From positions 62,001 through 126,000 of the forward strand of contig JAIZOF010000001.1 of assembly GCA_020525365.1 (NCBI GenBank): DNA of 64,000 bases, written 5' to 3'. How positions within the stretch are numbered: the stretch's first letter is position 1; each line of letters opens with the position of its first letter. A program made the translations under genes and the position numbers. Under the pieces are notes generated by a model. It searched no databases. It saw only the letters and a program-made list of their open reading frames with translations, and was not told where the DNA came from. The DNA is from Sulfurovum sp. GTDB taxonomy: Bacteria; Campylobacterota; Campylobacteria; Campylobacterales; Sulfurovaceae. Of the stretch, positions 38,623 to 49,330 are shown piece after piece.

Positions 38623-38638
38623 CAAAAAGGGGTAAGAG

Positions 38639-38667
38639 AAAAAGTGGGCTTGTTTGCTACACTTTTT
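38639..38667. terminator. Bidirectional terminator between the symporter and purM
   Basis: AAAAAGTG and CACTTTTT form a perfect 8-bp stem between two convergent genes, with A-rich and T-rich flanks giving a T-run on either strand. Its right arm overlaps the purM stop. Confidence 0.65.
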
Positions 38668-39661
38668 AGATAAGCTTTACGCCCTTATCACCCGCTTCAA
38701 GATAACCAATAATATAACCATCGGTATTGACCAATACAGAATCAATATCTTCAGGCTCTACAACCCAAACCATGCCTATACCCATATTAAAAGTACGAAA
38801 CATCTCCTCTTCATCTACATATTTTTCCATAAACTCGAAGATAGGTAGAGTTTGAATATTATCTTTTTTGATAACTGCTTTAATGCCTTTAGGTAAGATA
38901 CGTGGGAGATTCTCAATAATGCCACCACCAGTAATATGTGCAAGTGCTTTAATATACTGTTTATTGGCTTTGTACTCTTTAACATAAATACGTGTTGGTT
39001 CAAGCAGTGTTTCAAGCAAAGGTTTACCCTCAAACTCTGTTTCAAGACTCATTCCCAACTTATCAAAAAAGAGTTTTCTTACTAACGAATAGCCATTAGA
39101 ATGGATACCAGAACTTGGTATGGCAACAAGTATCTGACTAGACTTAACATTGGAAATAGTATCCATTTCAGAACGTTCGGCAATCCCTACCGCAAAACCA
39201 GCAAGATCAAAATCATTTTTTAAGTACATCCCCGGCATCTCAGCAGTTTCTCCACCAACCAGTGCACACTCAGAACGACGACACCCCTCGGCAATACCAG
39301 AAACTACATCTTTGGCATTCTCTAACAATAGCTTACCTGTGGCATAATAATCAAGAAAAAACATTGGTATACCATGATTACAGATAAGGTCATTAACGCA
39401 CATGGCAACAAGATCAATGCCCACTGTATCGAGCTTATTGCTTTCAATGGCAACCTTGAGTTTTGTACCCACTCCATCAGTTGCAGAAAGAATCACTGGC
39501 TCTTTATACCCAAGAGGAAGAGCATAAGCACCAGCAAATGAACCAATACCACCAATTACATTGTTATCAAAAGTTGATTTAACATCAGATTTGATTGCTT
39601 CTACAAACTCATTACCTGTATCAATATTAACACCAGCATCTTTGTAAGAAATATTTGACAC
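38666..39661 (-). CDS. purM: Phosphoribosylformylglycinamidine cyclo-ligase
   Basis: 331 residues. Makes aminoimidazole ribotide in purine synthesis. SATDGVGTKLKVA, GGETAEMPG and HITGGGIIENLPR are family motifs. The start is GTG at 39,661, overlapping the stop of the preceding gene as TAGTG. Confidence 0.96.
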   Translation of the reverse strand: MSNISYKDAGVNIDTGNEFVEAIKSDVKSTFDNNVIGGIGSFAGAYALPLGYKEPVILSATDGVGTKLKVAIESNKLDTVGIDLVAMCVNDLICNHGIPMFFLDYYATGKLLLENAKDVVSGIAEGCRRSECALVGGETAEMPGMYLKNDFDLAGFAVGIAERSEMDTISNVKSSQILVAIPSSGIHSNGYSLVRKLFFDKLGMSLETEFEGKPLLETLLEPTRIYVKEYKANKQYIKALAHITGGGIIENLPRILPKGIKAVIKKDNIQTLPIFEFMEKYVDEEEMFRTFNMGIGMVWVVEPEDIDSVLVNTDGYIIGYLEAGDKGVKLI

Positions 39662-39873
39662 TATTTTCCTTTGTTCTGTTCACATGAAGGAAAAAATTGT
39701 TTAAGTAGCAACAATCCTGGACAAAAACCAGTTACACCGGCAATAAAAAGCATGGACATCATTGCAACCATAATAAGAAAAGCTATTTTGAATATCTGCA
39801 TTCCTGCAAGACCAAGTATCAGCCCGAGTATAATCGCTTGAACAATACGTTGCATTCTCTCAGCACATAACAT
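39661..39873 (-). CDS. DUF2892-type small membrane protein
   Basis: 70 residues with two hydrophobic segments (IILGLILGLAGMQIF and FLIMVAMMSMLFIAGVTGFC), the YgaP-like DUF2892 pattern often linked to rhodanese or respiratory sulfur genes. It ends in a hydrophilic Cys-containing tail. It is translationally coupled to purM by a one-base overlap; function unknown. Confidence 0.75.
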   Translation of the reverse strand: MLCAERMQRIVQAIILGLILGLAGMQIFKIAFLIMVAMMSMLFIAGVTGFCPGLLLLKQFFPSCEQNKGK

Positions 39874-39951
39874 CTAAAATCCTTATAAATTTAGTGTATT
39901 ATAACCAAAAATAGCTTCTATGTTCTGATTTTGGATTGGATATAATACCTT

Positions 39952-41178
39952 ATGAAGAATAGATTATCAACTATTATTGGAGGAGGTGCTGCAGGACTTT
40001 GTGCAGCTATTTTAATTGGTAGAGCAGGAAAGAAAGTCACACTTTTAGAACAAAATAAGCAGGTCGGTAAAAAAATTCTTATCTCAGGTAATGGCAAATG
40101 TAACATCACAAATTGTTATATTGGTCCTGAGCGTTTTCATAGTAGCAATCCCTCTTTTATTGCCACAGTACTTAAAGAGTATGGATTTAAGAAGGTGGAA
40201 AAATTTTTATGTTCCATTGGTCTAGAATTGCATGAAGGAAAAGAGGGAAAGATGTTTCCACTTTCTCTTCATGCTGCCTCTGTTGTCGAACTGTTAGAGT
40301 ATGAAGCTAAAAGAGTTGGGGTTGAGATTATTTGTGACTGCAAAGTAATAAAGGTAATTGATACAGAAAAAGGGTTTATGCTGGAAACCTCGCAAGGCAA
40401 AAAAGAGACTGCTACGCTACTTGTTACCACTGGATCATTGGCTGCTCCTCAACTTGGTGGAAATGACTCTGGGTACCTCTTTGGTACAACACTTGGACAT
40501 ACACTCGTTCCATGCCATCCCGCATTAGTACAACTCTGTTCTAAAGAACTGTGGGTAAAACAGTGTGCTGGTGTTAAAATAAATGGTATTGCCACACTCT
40601 ACGTAAATGGAGAACAAATTACGCAACGCAAGGGGGATCTTCTTTTCACTAACTATGGTATTAGTGGATTGGCTATACTTGATCTCAGTCGAGAAGTAAG
40701 TGCCCGACTGACTACTTCTGATCATTGTGAACTTTCACTTGATCTTATGCCTACATTAAGCAAAGAAAAACTTAATAGTTTACTACTTAAAAAAATAACC
40801 CCAAAGAGTTCAAAACCAACTCTTTTATGGTTGCAAGGAATATTACATAAAAAACTTGCAAAAACTATTTTAATATATACCAAATGTAGAAGTAAAACAG
40901 AAGGCGAGCTCAATCGAAAAGAGATTAATAAATTAGTACACACTATCAAGAATCTTAAGCTAAGTATTAATGATACCAAAGGACTTAAATATGCCGAGGT
41001 AATAGCTGGAGGCATTAATACACAAGAGATAGACCCTTTTACTATGTGCTCAAAAATTATACCAAATCTCTATTTTGCTGGAGAAATACTTGATGTAGAT
41101 GGAGACAGGGGAGGATTTAATTTCCACTTTGCATGGATAAGTGCAATGCGGGCAGCAGAAGCAATTATAAAATTATAA
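39952..41178 (+). CDS. HI0933/BaiN-family FAD flavoprotein
   Basis: 408 residues. TIIGGGAAGLCAAILIGRAG is an FAD-binding Rossmann loop, GKKILISGNGKCNITN is the family hallmark, and the C-terminal GEILDVDGDRGGFNFHFAWISA closes the FAD site. The physiological reaction of this widespread family is unsettled. Its 3' end overlaps recJ (opposite strand) by 14 bp. Confidence 0.9.
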   Translation: MKNRLSTIIGGGAAGLCAAILIGRAGKKVTLLEQNKQVGKKILISGNGKCNITNCYIGPERFHSSNPSFIATVLKEYGFKKVEKFLCSIGLELHEGKEGKMFPLSLHAASVVELLEYEAKRVGVEIICDCKVIKVIDTEKGFMLETSQGKKETATLLVTTGSLAAPQLGGNDSGYLFGTTLGHTLVPCHPALVQLCSKELWVKQCAGVKINGIATLYVNGEQITQRKGDLLFTNYGISGLAILDLSREVSARLTTSDHCELSLDLMPTLSKEKLNSLLLKKITPKSSKPTLLWLQGILHKKLAKTILIYTKCRSKTEGELNRKEINKLVHTIKNLKLSINDTKGLKYAEVIAGGINTQEIDPFTMCSKIIPNLYFAGEILDVDGDRGGFNFHFAWISAMRAAEAIIKL

Positions 41179-42742
41179 TTTCATCAACCATCAACTGTAA
41201 ACTAATATCTCCTCTAAAAATATTTTTATTAACTGTATAGATTATATCAACCATTGTATTTGGAGTATATATCGTATTGGCTCTAAACTGTACGCCCTGA
41301 TGGACAATACCATCCTGTTTAAAAAGAAAACGTAGGTGGTTCCCCTCTTTTCCCATAGGAGAAGATTGTAAAATGCAGACTTTGGGGGTATAAAAACGAG
41401 GAGTAGGGTTACTGTGTCCAAATGGCTCAAAGCGCTTTATTAAGGATGTTAGGGCAAAAGAGATATCTTTAAAATGTAGAGTGCCGATCAATTCATCACT
41501 ACTATTTTGCTCCTCTATAGCAACATAGTATTTACGTAAAGAATACTTAAAGGCTTCAAGCACTTCTACTCTCAAGCTCAGCCCAATAGCCATAGCATGA
41601 CCACCAAACTTTTCAAGTTGTTCTCTAAAAGGATTCACTGTTGCAAAAAGATCACAGTTTCCAAAACTCCTACCACTACCTTTTAGTACTCCTTTACCAT
41701 TATCACTCAATACAATACAAGGACGCTTAATTTTTCTTGCAACACGGGCTGCCACAATACCTACCACTCCTTCATGCCAACCTTTACCACTAACAACTGT
41801 TACTGCTGCTTTTGTATCTATAGACTCCAATACCATTTTAGTAATTGTTTCTTCAGTCATTTTACGTGCCTCATTAAAACTAATGAGTTGTTGTAAATGT
41901 ACCCTTGCGTCATAGATATTGGTTGAAATTAAAAAATTGACTGCATAAGAAGCATCATCCATTCTTCCTGCACTATTAAGTAGTGGTGCAAGGAAAAATC
42001 CTATATCTTCCGAACTAAACTGCTCTTTTTTTATATACTCCTTATAGGCTCTAACTGATGGTCTTTGACTTTTAGAAAGTCTTTGAAGACCAGCAATAAC
42101 CATAGTACGGTTGATATGTTTCAAGGGCATCACATCTGCAATGATTGCTATAGCTACAAGCTCCATATATGCCATCATATCTATCTTAATATTTAATGTA
42201 TTTTTTAATGAAGCAATCAAATACCATACAATCTGTGCTCCACATATTTCTTTATAGGGGAAAGTACAATCAGTTTGTTTTGGGTTTATAATGGCATAGG
42301 CTTTTGGAATTTGTGGGGGAAGTAGATGATGGTCTGTAATAATCAAATCTATTCCCAATATTTTACAGCGTTTTGCAGCATTAATTGCAGAAATACCATT
42401 GTCAACCGTAATGGCAAGATCAGTTCCCACAATATGAGGAATAATTTTTTCAGAGAGTCCATACCCATCCTTAAAACGGTTAGGAATAATCCATTTAACA
42501 GGATAGTTAATTTCTTCAAAAAAGAGTTTCATTAAGGTTGTTGCTATTACGCCATCAACATCATAGTCACCAATAATTATGATTTTTTCTTTATTTTTGA
42601 TGGCAGATATAATACGCTCTGTTGTGCATTGCATATCTTTAAATACATGGGGCTGAGGAAGATCTTTAAGAGTAAGAAAACCTTCTTTGAAACGTGAATA
42701 AAGTAGTTTTTCTAACGCATCAAGCGTTAAAGAATTAGACAT
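41165..42742 (-). CDS. recJ: Single-stranded-DNA-specific exonuclease
   Basis: 525 residues from ATG 42,742. RecJ degrades single strands 5'-3' in recombination and repair. GDYDVDG (residues 58-64) and TDHH hold DHH-domain metal ligands, and [11 protein letters not shown] marks DHHA1. The frame extends upstream to 42,970, but that part runs inside pyrG and is not RecJ-like. The chosen start overlaps the pyrG stop by 8 bp (ATGTCTAA), so the genes are coupled. Confidence 0.93.
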   Translation of the reverse strand: MSNSLTLDALEKLLYSRFKEGFLTLKDLPQPHVFKDMQCTTERIISAIKNKEKIIIIGDYDVDGVIATTLMKLFFEEINYPVKWIIPNRFKDGYGLSEKIIPHIVGTDLAITVDNGISAINAAKRCKILGIDLIITDHHLLPPQIPKAYAIINPKQTDCTFPYKEICGAQIVWYLIASLKNTLNIKIDMMAYMELVAIAIIADVMPLKHINRTMVIAGLQRLSKSQRPSVRAYKEYIKKEQFSSEDIGFFLAPLLNSAGRMDDASYAVNFLISTNIYDARVHLQQLISFNEARKMTEETITKMVLESIDTKAAVTVVSGKGWHEGVVGIVAARVARKIKRPCIVLSDNGKGVLKGSGRSFGNCDLFATVNPFREQLEKFGGHAMAIGLSLRVEVLEAFKYSLRKYYVAIEEQNSSDELIGTLHFKDISFALTSLIKRFEPFGHSNPTPRFYTPKVCILQSSPMGKEGNHLRFLFKQDGIVHQGVQFRANTIYTPNTMVDIIYTVNKNIFRGDISLQLMVDEIIIL

Positions 42743-44372
42743 TTTCTTTTTGTGCCATTGCTGCTTTAACAAATGATAAGATGGTAGGATTAGCATTTTG
42801 TAATCTAGAGGTAAATTCTGGGTGGAACTGTACACCAAGGAACCAAGGGTGATCTTTAACTTCAACTGCTTCGATAAGCCCATGAGATTCACCAGTAACT
42901 TCCATGCCTTTATTTTCAAGTGCTTCACGGAATTTTGGGTTGGCTTCGTAACGATGCCTGTGGCGTTCATATATTACACTTGCATCATAAGCTTCACGTA
43001 ATTTAGAACCTTTTTTAGTCTCACATTCGTACTCACCAAGACGTAATGTTCCACCCATAGGAGAGGTAGTAGTGCGTATCTGTTTTATGCCACTTATATC
43101 AATAAATTCATCAATTAAATAAATAAGTGGATTTGAAGTATTTTTATTAAATTCAATAGAGTTAACATCTTCAAGATTTAATACATTTCTAGCAAATTCT
43201 ATCATACTTAGTTGCATTCCTAAACAAATACCAAGAAAAGGAATTTTCTCTTCTCTAGCATATTGAATAGACTGTATTTTTCCTTCAATACCACGTTCAC
43301 CGAATCCTCCAGCAACCAAAATACCATCTACATCATGTAGAAATTTTGTTGCACCCTCTTCTTCAATTTTTTTAGAATCAACCCATTGAATATTTACACG
43401 ACTATCTAGGTGTGCACCCGCATGGATAAGTGCTTCGGTTAAAGATTTGTAAGACTCTTTAAGATTAAGATATTTCCCAACAAATGCAATCTTTACTTCA
43501 TCTTTTGGCATCATAATCTTTTGTACAAGATTAACCCATTGATCCATTTGTGGTGAACAGTTTTCTAGTTTAAGCTGTTTACAAATAGGCATAAGAATAT
43601 CTTGACGTAAAAAATTGAGTGGTACCTGATAGATAGTTGGTGCATCTTCTGCTACAATAACTGATTCTTCATCTACATCACAGCTATAAGCAATTTTATT
43701 TTTAATCTCTTTATTTACAGGTACTTCTGCACGAAGTACTAGCATATGAGGTGCAATACCAATACGCCTAAGCTCTTGTACTGAATGTTGTGTAGGTTTG
43801 GTTTTTAACTCCTCTGCTGCTTTAATGTAAGGTAATAAAGTTACATGTATATTCATAACATTGGTTTTTCCAAGCTCATGTTTCATTTGACGAATTGTTT
43901 CAAGAAAAGGAAGTCCTTCTATGTCTCCAGTTGTACCACCAAGTTCAACAATAAGAACATCTTTACTTTCACCTGCACGAACAATACGCTCTTTAATCTC
44001 ATTAACAATATGAGGCACTACTTGAATTGTTTTGCCAAGATACTTCCCTTTACGTTCATTTTCAATGACTGTTTTATATACTTGACCTGTGGTAAAGTTA
44101 TTATTTTGTGTTAAAGAGGTATCAAGAAAACGTTCATAATGTCCAAGATCAAGATCGGTTTCTGCACCATCTTTAGTAACAAAAACTTCACCATGTTCTA
44201 AAGGAGACATGGTTCCAGGGTCAACATTAATATAAGGATCAAGTTTAAGTACACCAACCCTTTGACCTGTATGTTTTAAAAGTGTACCAATACTTGCTGC
44301 TGTAATTCCTTTTCCAAGCGAACTAAGTACACCTCCAGTGACAAAAATATATTTTGTTGTTTCATTATCCAT
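42735..44372 (-). CDS. pyrG: CTP synthase
   Basis: 545 residues. Aminates UTP to CTP with glutamine and ATP. The synthetase domain starts [15 protein letters not shown]. The class I glutaminase domain has [10 protein letters not shown] (nucleophilic cysteine near residue 385) and GVQFHPEF. Lies between dnaN and recJ on one strand, 12 bp from dnaN. Confidence 0.97.
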   Translation of the reverse strand: MDNETTKYIFVTGGVLSSLGKGITAASIGTLLKHTGQRVGVLKLDPYINVDPGTMSPLEHGEVFVTKDGAETDLDLGHYERFLDTSLTQNNNFTTGQVYKTVIENERKGKYLGKTIQVVPHIVNEIKERIVRAGESKDVLIVELGGTTGDIEGLPFLETIRQMKHELGKTNVMNIHVTLLPYIKAAEELKTKPTQHSVQELRRIGIAPHMLVLRAEVPVNKEIKNKIAYSCDVDEESVIVAEDAPTIYQVPLNFLRQDILMPICKQLKLENCSPQMDQWVNLVQKIMMPKDEVKIAFVGKYLNLKESYKSLTEALIHAGAHLDSRVNIQWVDSKKIEEEGATKFLHDVDGILVAGGFGERGIEGKIQSIQYAREEKIPFLGICLGMQLSMIEFARNVLNLEDVNSIEFNKNTSNPLIYLIDEFIDISGIKQIRTTTSPMGGTLRLGEYECETKKGSKLREAYDASVIYERHRHRYEANPKFREALENKGMEVTGESHGLIEAVEVKDHPWFLGVQFHPEFTSRLQNANPTILSFVKAAMAQKENV

Positions 44373-44384
44373 TTATAGTTGATC

Positions 44385-45452
44385 CTACCCTATAATTGGC
44401 ATAATAATTGTCATAAAATTATCATTTTTAACAATAAATGGAAGACTTGGTTCATTAAGTTCTATCGAAAATTCATGATGATTAGTTTGGGAAATAAAGT
44501 CAAGTATATAACGACTATTAAAAGACACCTCAAATTTTTCATTAAGTCCTGTAGAAAGTTCAATTTCTGTTTTTGCTTCTTTATTATCAGCACTAAGAGA
44601 ATTAAAAACAATAACATCAGTAAGTAAGGTCATTTTAATTTCTTGTGAAATTGTTGTAATCATTTTAATAGCATCAACCATCTCTTTTTTAGGAAGGGTG
44701 ATAGAATGTTTGATGGAAGAAGGAATAATACGTTGATAATCAGGAAATTTTCCATTAATTAAACGTGTATAGAAAAAATAACTCTCATTAGAGATAATAA
44801 GATTTGTTTCATCAAAAAAGATATTAATTTCATCAAGAAAAAGTTTTTGAATTTCAAGAATTGCTTTTTTAGGTACAATTAAAGAGAGTGTTTCAGAATT
44901 ATTTCCAACAATGGAAGCAATAGCAAGTCTTCTAGTATCAGTTCCTACAAGATAAGTTCCATCATTCTTAATATCAATTAAAGCACCATTAAGTTCAAAT
45001 TTTGGATTATTAGTATCAATAGCAGGAGAGATTTTTTTAAGATTTTGAATTAAACTAAGAGAATCTAATGTAATTTTAGGTTTATCATCAATAGTTGGAA
45101 AAGTAGGATAGCTTTTTGAATCGAAAGTAGGAAGTTTAAATTTGGAATGATTTTGTTTGATTACTAATGTATCATTTAAAAGTTCTAATGTAATTTCATC
45201 ATCTTTTAAAATACGTATAATATCAAGTAAATCTTTACCATTGGCAGTAAAAGAACCTTCTGTTTCTATAAGGATTTTATCGGTAGAAATATTTAGTCCT
45301 ATTTCATGATCAGTTGCTGTAAGTGTACACTTATCTCCTTCTGATTGAAAAAGAATATGTGATGTAATTTGACTAGCATCTTTTTTTTCTAAAAAAGGTT
45401 GCAAATTAATGAGTATTGATTCAATAATTTGTTTTTGTACTTTTATTTTCAT
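44385..45452 (-). CDS. dnaN: DNA polymerase III beta clamp
   Basis: 355 residues, the three-fold clamp protein that tethers the polymerase to DNA. Family features include GKDLLDIIRILKD, GTDTRRLAIA and the C-terminal MTIIMPIIG. AAGGAG precedes the ATG. It follows dnaA with a 174-bp spacer that probably holds the second part of the origin. Confidence 0.96.
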   Translation of the reverse strand: MKIKVQKQIIESILINLQPFLEKKDASQITSHILFQSEGDKCTLTATDHEIGLNISTDKILIETEGSFTANGKDLLDIIRILKDDEITLELLNDTLVIKQNHSKFKLPTFDSKSYPTFPTIDDKPKITLDSLSLIQNLKKISPAIDTNNPKFELNGALIDIKNDGTYLVGTDTRRLAIASIVGNNSETLSLIVPKKAILEIQKLFLDEINIFFDETNLIISNESYFFYTRLINGKFPDYQRIIPSSIKHSITLPKKEMVDAIKMITTISQEIKMTLLTDVIVFNSLSADNKEAKTEIELSTGLNEKFEVSFNSRYILDFISQTNHHEFSIELNEPSLPFIVKNDNFMTIIMPIIG

Positions 45453-45626
45453 TAAATCTCCTTACTTTAATTTATTAATATCTTTAGTAGATAGTAGTAG
45501 TTTGACATGAATATGTGAAAAACTGTGTTAATGGCTAAACTATCGAATATTTTATCTTTATTTTAATTGATGAGAACTTTATACTTATTCACTACGTACT
45601 ATTATATCTTTTTTTTATTCAAGTTT
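45453..45626. other. dnaA-dnaN spacer, candidate oriC2
   Basis: The spacer is extremely AT-rich (45,535-45,620 almost only A/T), as expected of a DNA-unwinding element. It holds a DnaA-box-like TTATTCACT at 45,585 and a weaker TGTGAAAAA (45,514). In Campylobacterota the origin is bipartite, with oriC2 and the unwinding element in this spacer; placement here is by that analogy. Confidence 0.6.
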
Positions 45627-46958
45627 TTAGTGACTTTGTTGTGTATTAGTATAGATTTTATTAGAAAGTTCTTCTAATATGACTTTAAAATTTTCATCAT
45701 TTTCAATGATTTCATCAATCTTTTTCATAGTATGAGAGATAGCACTGTGATCTTTCATACCAAAGTAAAGTGCAATTTGAGGCATAGAGTTTTTAGTGAG
45801 ATTTCGGGCTAAATAGATAGCAGTACGACGGGCATTTACTACATTACTAGTACGTTTTCTACTTCTAATATCAGAAGGTTTAACATTGAGTTCATGTGAG
45901 ACAACTTTCATAATATTGTCAATAGTAATACTTTCTCTCTTTTCTTTTAGATGATCCTTAATAGCATTTTGTGCAAAATCGAGACTAATTTCCTGATTGA
46001 GCATAGTAGCCATTGCATTGATACGAATAATAGCACTTTCAATTTCGCGGATATTGTCTCCCATATTGGTAGCAATAAAATTAGTTACTTCATTAGATAG
46101 TTTAATACCATCCAACTCACATTTTTTTTGGATAATAGCAATCTTTGTTTCTAATCCAGGAGGTTGAATATCAGCCATCATTCCCCACTCAAAACGGGTA
46201 CGCAATCTATCTACCAGTCCAGCAATTTTATTAGGTGGACGATCGGCAGTCATAACAATCTGCTTATTGGTATTATGTAATTCGTTGAAGGTATGAAAGA
46301 ACTCTTCTTGTGTCTGCTCTTTTCGGCTAAGAAACTGAATATCATCAATGAGTAGTAAATCACACTCTCTATATTTATCACGGAAACGATCCATAGTTTG
46401 TGAACGTAAGTGAGAGGTAAAAGAGTTCATAAATTGCTCAAGTGTAGTATAAATAACCATATTACCTAGGGCAATATGATAGTTTCCAATTGCTTGTAGT
46501 AGATGGGTCTTACCTAACCCCACTCCACCATAAATAAAGAGTGGATTATAAATTTTTCCAGGTTTCTCTGCAACAGCTTTAGCAGTGGTGTAGGCAAATT
46601 GGTTAGACTCTCCAACAATAAAACTTTCAAATATTAAAGAGGGATTCAAATAAGTACTTTTCGTATGGCCTTTTTCAATATTTGATTTGAGAATAGATAT
46701 AGTTTTTTCATTTGACTGTTTTTTAACAACAATTTCTATTTGGGGTTTGATTTTATTTTGAAGTTCAAAGAGATGAGCAAGCCTATCGGCATATTTGGTT
46801 TTGATCCATTTAGAAACAAGAATATTGGGTGCATTAAAGTAGGAGATATTGCTTTTAGAACGTTTTGTATCGTAAACTAATTTCTTGATATAGTGCTCAT
46901 ATTCTGTTTCTGAAATCTCTTTTTTGAGTTCAAAAAGTACTTTTTGACCAATATTCAT
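45627..46958 (-). CDS. dnaA: Chromosomal replication initiator DnaA
   Basis: 443 residues. The AAA+ domain has GGVGLGKTHLL (Walker A, residues 144-154) and LLLIDDIQFL (Walker B). Domain IV, with RRTAIYLARNLT and the DnaA signature FGMKDHSAISH, binds DnaA boxes. Domain I spans residues 1-80. Divergent from ruvC across a spacer rich in DnaA boxes, so its own promoter is probably under DnaA control. Confidence 0.97.
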   Translation of the reverse strand: MNIGQKVLFELKKEISETEYEHYIKKLVYDTKRSKSNISYFNAPNILVSKWIKTKYADRLAHLFELQNKIKPQIEIVVKKQSNEKTISILKSNIEKGHTKSTYLNPSLIFESFIVGESNQFAYTTAKAVAEKPGKIYNPLFIYGGVGLGKTHLLQAIGNYHIALGNMVIYTTLEQFMNSFTSHLRSQTMDRFRDKYRECDLLLIDDIQFLSRKEQTQEEFFHTFNELHNTNKQIVMTADRPPNKIAGLVDRLRTRFEWGMMADIQPPGLETKIAIIQKKCELDGIKLSNEVTNFIATNMGDNIREIESAIIRINAMATMLNQEISLDFAQNAIKDHLKEKRESITIDNIMKVVSHELNVKPSDIRSRKRTSNVVNARRTAIYLARNLTKNSMPQIALYFGMKDHSAISHTMKKIDEIIENDENFKVILEELSNKIYTNTQQSH

Positions 46959-47113
46959 AGTAATCCCATTTAATTAATAGATTTTCACACATTTTAAGAT
47001 TTTTAATCCCTCATGTGAATAACTTGTACAATTTTAGCTAAGTTAAGCTAAAATAAGCCTACTTACTAGAGTGTGAATATTTTTATTCACGATATGGATA
47101 AAGGTGTGAATGA
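46959..47113. other. dnaA-ruvC spacer, candidate oriC1 with DnaA boxes
   Basis: Four box-like 9-mers stand in 100 bp: TGTGAATAA (47,014, reverse of TTATTCACA), TGTGAATAT (47,072), TTATTCACG (47,083) and TGTGAATGA (47,105, reverse of TCATTCACA). A weaker ATTTTCACA lies at 46,981. TTATTCACA and TCATTCACA are the forms used by Helicobacter DnaA. The last box covers the ruvC start codon, so DnaA could affect ruvC expression. Confidence 0.75.
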
Positions 47114-47589
47114 ATATCTTAGGAATTGACCCAGGAAGCCGTAATCTTGGTTACTGTATTCTCTATTGGAGCGGTAAAAATATTTCACTGGTAGAAGCAG
47201 GGTTATTGAAAATCAAAACCAAAAATCTCCAAGAACAGATTATAGAGCTAGCAGAAGGAATAGACACTATTCTTAAATCACATACCATAGATGAGGTAGC
47301 CATTGAAGATATCTTTTTTGCTTATAATCCTAAAAGTGTGCTCAAGTTGGCACAATTTCGTGGAGCTCTCTCTTTGAAAATACTACAGGAGATAGGTTAT
47401 TTTTATGAGTATACGCCATTACAAGTTAAAAAAGCAGTTACAGGTAATGGAAAAGCAACTAAAGAGCAAGTAGCATTTATGGTTAAACGGTTGCTAAACA
47501 TCAAAAAAGAGATTAAACCACTTGATATTACTGATGCAATGGCAATTGCATTAACACACTTACAACGGGTAAAAATACGGAAATATTAA
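47110..47589 (+). CDS. ruvC: Holliday junction resolvase RuvC
   Basis: 159 residues. Cuts four-way junctions in recombination. [11 protein letters not shown] (first catalytic Asp), [11 protein letters not shown] (Glu) and [12 protein letters not shown] (final Asp pair) are present. Its end overlaps the convergent L,D-transpeptidase gene by 4 bp. Confidence 0.96.
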   Translation: MNILGIDPGSRNLGYCILYWSGKNISLVEAGLLKIKTKNLQEQIIELAEGIDTILKSHTIDEVAIEDIFFAYNPKSVLKLAQFRGALSLKILQEIGYFYEYTPLQVKKAVTGNGKATKEQVAFMVKRLLNIKKEIKPLDITDAMAIALTHLQRVKIRKY

Positions 47590-49292
47590 TTAAACTGTTT
47601 CCGTTTCTGTTTTTTGATTGAAATCATACGATTTTTTGGTACGTTAAAGACACTTTTTTTATAATTTTCTGAAGATTCATGAATGATTTGGTCATACATA
47701 TAGATATCATATTTAAAATATGCTAAACCATTTTCTTCATAAACGGTAAAATAGACAATATGTATAGGAATAGGTTTTGTCAAAACAATAGTTTTTGGTT
47801 TATTTGTTTTAATAATATCTTCTATTTTTTTACGGTTCCAATTATTTTTGGAGTGTTGCAATACAAAATGTGCTAGTTTAAAAGGTTGTTCTACACGCAT
47901 ACAGCCTGAAGAGTAAACTTTATAGCGACGATCAAATAAACTTTTATTATCGGTATCATGTAGATAGACTTCATATTTGTTGGGGAACATGAACTTAATG
48001 CGTCCAAGTGCATTTTCATCTCCAGGAAGCTGTACAAAACGCCATGGTACACGTTTGTTACTATACTCATAAGGATCAAGCTCTTCTTGGGTAATACTTA
48101 CTTCCTTATTACCCTTGAAGACATGAATATTATGATTAATTAGATAGTCGGGATACTCCCTAAGTACATGAATGAGATCACGTTTAATGAGGTTATCGGT
48201 AATTGTCCAAGTAGGATTGATGACTACATATTTTATCTTATTGTCAAAAACAGGTGTAGGACGATCGATACGTCCGACCACAATACTTTTTTTCAGAACC
48301 ATCTTCCTGTTTTTATAGTAACGAAGATTAAAGTCAGGAATATTTATTTCAATATACTCATTCTCAAGATATTTGGGATACAGCTTGGTCTTATCAAGGT
48401 TGGTAATGATTGCTTGGATATTCTTGTGTACAGGCTGGTTAAGGTATTGGATCATGATATTATCTATTTGACCAGTTACTTCAAGTAAATAACGTTTTTG
48501 GTAGGTCATAACTGCCTTTTGCATGAGCTTATCAAACTTTTTATAGAGCTTTGCCCACTTGGGATAGTCCCCTGAAATCTGTAATCTTTTTTTTACTTGA
48601 AGTACACGATTATTGCTGTCACCAATTTTAAGAGGAATATCAGAATAGGATATTTGTGGAAATTTTTCCATAGTACGATAGGACTTGAGTATCTTGATTA
48701 ATTTTCGATAACGTCTTTTAAATGGAATAAGAGATTCAAGATAGCTACGAATTTCCCCTTTTTTTATAGCAGAAATAAGAGGACCATGAGGAGGAAAGTG
48801 TTTAGGTTTTATTTCCCATATAGCATGTATATCATCACTCTCTTTGAGGGTAGCAAATTTTTTTTGTACAAGATCCCAGTCCACATCACCTTGAACAATA
48901 AAACGTACTAGTCTAACGTAGGAATTTGTCAATAATAAATCAAGTCTAGCATAAGTTATGGCCCTTTTTGAAACAGGGATGGTGTTATTGTCAAGATAGT
49001 AGAGTAATTTTTCAATTGCTTTTTGATCAAATAGTTTATTTTTATAATTAAAAAGAGGGTCTTTAAATGCTTGAATGAGTGCACTCATCTTTTGTGCATT
49101 TTTAGTCCCAACCCAGAGTGGTCTATTTCCAGTTTTGGCATAAATCTCTTTAACAATCTTGCCATTTTCCCCTTTGAGTTTTGTGGCAATGCTCTTTCGT
49201 AGATTGGTAGTAATAGTATACATACTTAAAGGCTGAGAAAATGCTAGTGTATGTAGAATTAGGAGTAGTAAAATTAGTTTAAGTATTTTCAA
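47586..49292 (-). CDS. L,D-transpeptidase (YcbB-like)
   Basis: 568 residues with a signal peptide ([20 protein letters not shown]). A peptidoglycan-binding-like region ([21 protein letters not shown]) lies near residue 225, and a YkuD catalytic domain holds [12 protein letters not shown], whose cysteine is the nucleophile. YcbB-type enzymes form 3-3 crosslinks in peptidoglycan in the periplasm. The long N-terminal scaffold matches this type. Confidence 0.9.
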   Translation of the reverse strand: MKILKLILLLLILHTLAFSQPLSMYTITTNLRKSIATKLKGENGKIVKEIYAKTGNRPLWVGTKNAQKMSALIQAFKDPLFNYKNKLFDQKAIEKLLYYLDNNTIPVSKRAITYARLDLLLTNSYVRLVRFIVQGDVDWDLVQKKFATLKESDDIHAIWEIKPKHFPPHGPLISAIKKGEIRSYLESLIPFKRRYRKLIKILKSYRTMEKFPQISYSDIPLKIGDSNNRVLQVKKRLQISGDYPKWAKLYKKFDKLMQKAVMTYQKRYLLEVTGQIDNIMIQYLNQPVHKNIQAIITNLDKTKLYPKYLENEYIEINIPDFNLRYYKNRKMVLKKSIVVGRIDRPTPVFDNKIKYVVINPTWTITDNLIKRDLIHVLREYPDYLINHNIHVFKGNKEVSITQEELDPYEYSNKRVPWRFVQLPGDENALGRIKFMFPNKYEVYLHDTDNKSLFDRRYKVYSSGCMRVEQPFKLAHFVLQHSKNNWNRKKIEDIIKTNKPKTIVLTKPIPIHIVYFTVYEENGLAYFKYDIYMYDQIIHESSENYKKSVFNVPKNRMISIKKQKRKQFN

Positions 49293-49330
49293 AAAGTAAT
49301 ATCCTTAAATAACTTTGTTTTTGGGTACGA

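Noticed and set aside
42743-42970. 76-residue N-terminal extension of recJ
   Set aside because: It overlaps pyrG completely and is not RecJ-like; ATG 42,742 with the 8-bp stop-start overlap is better.
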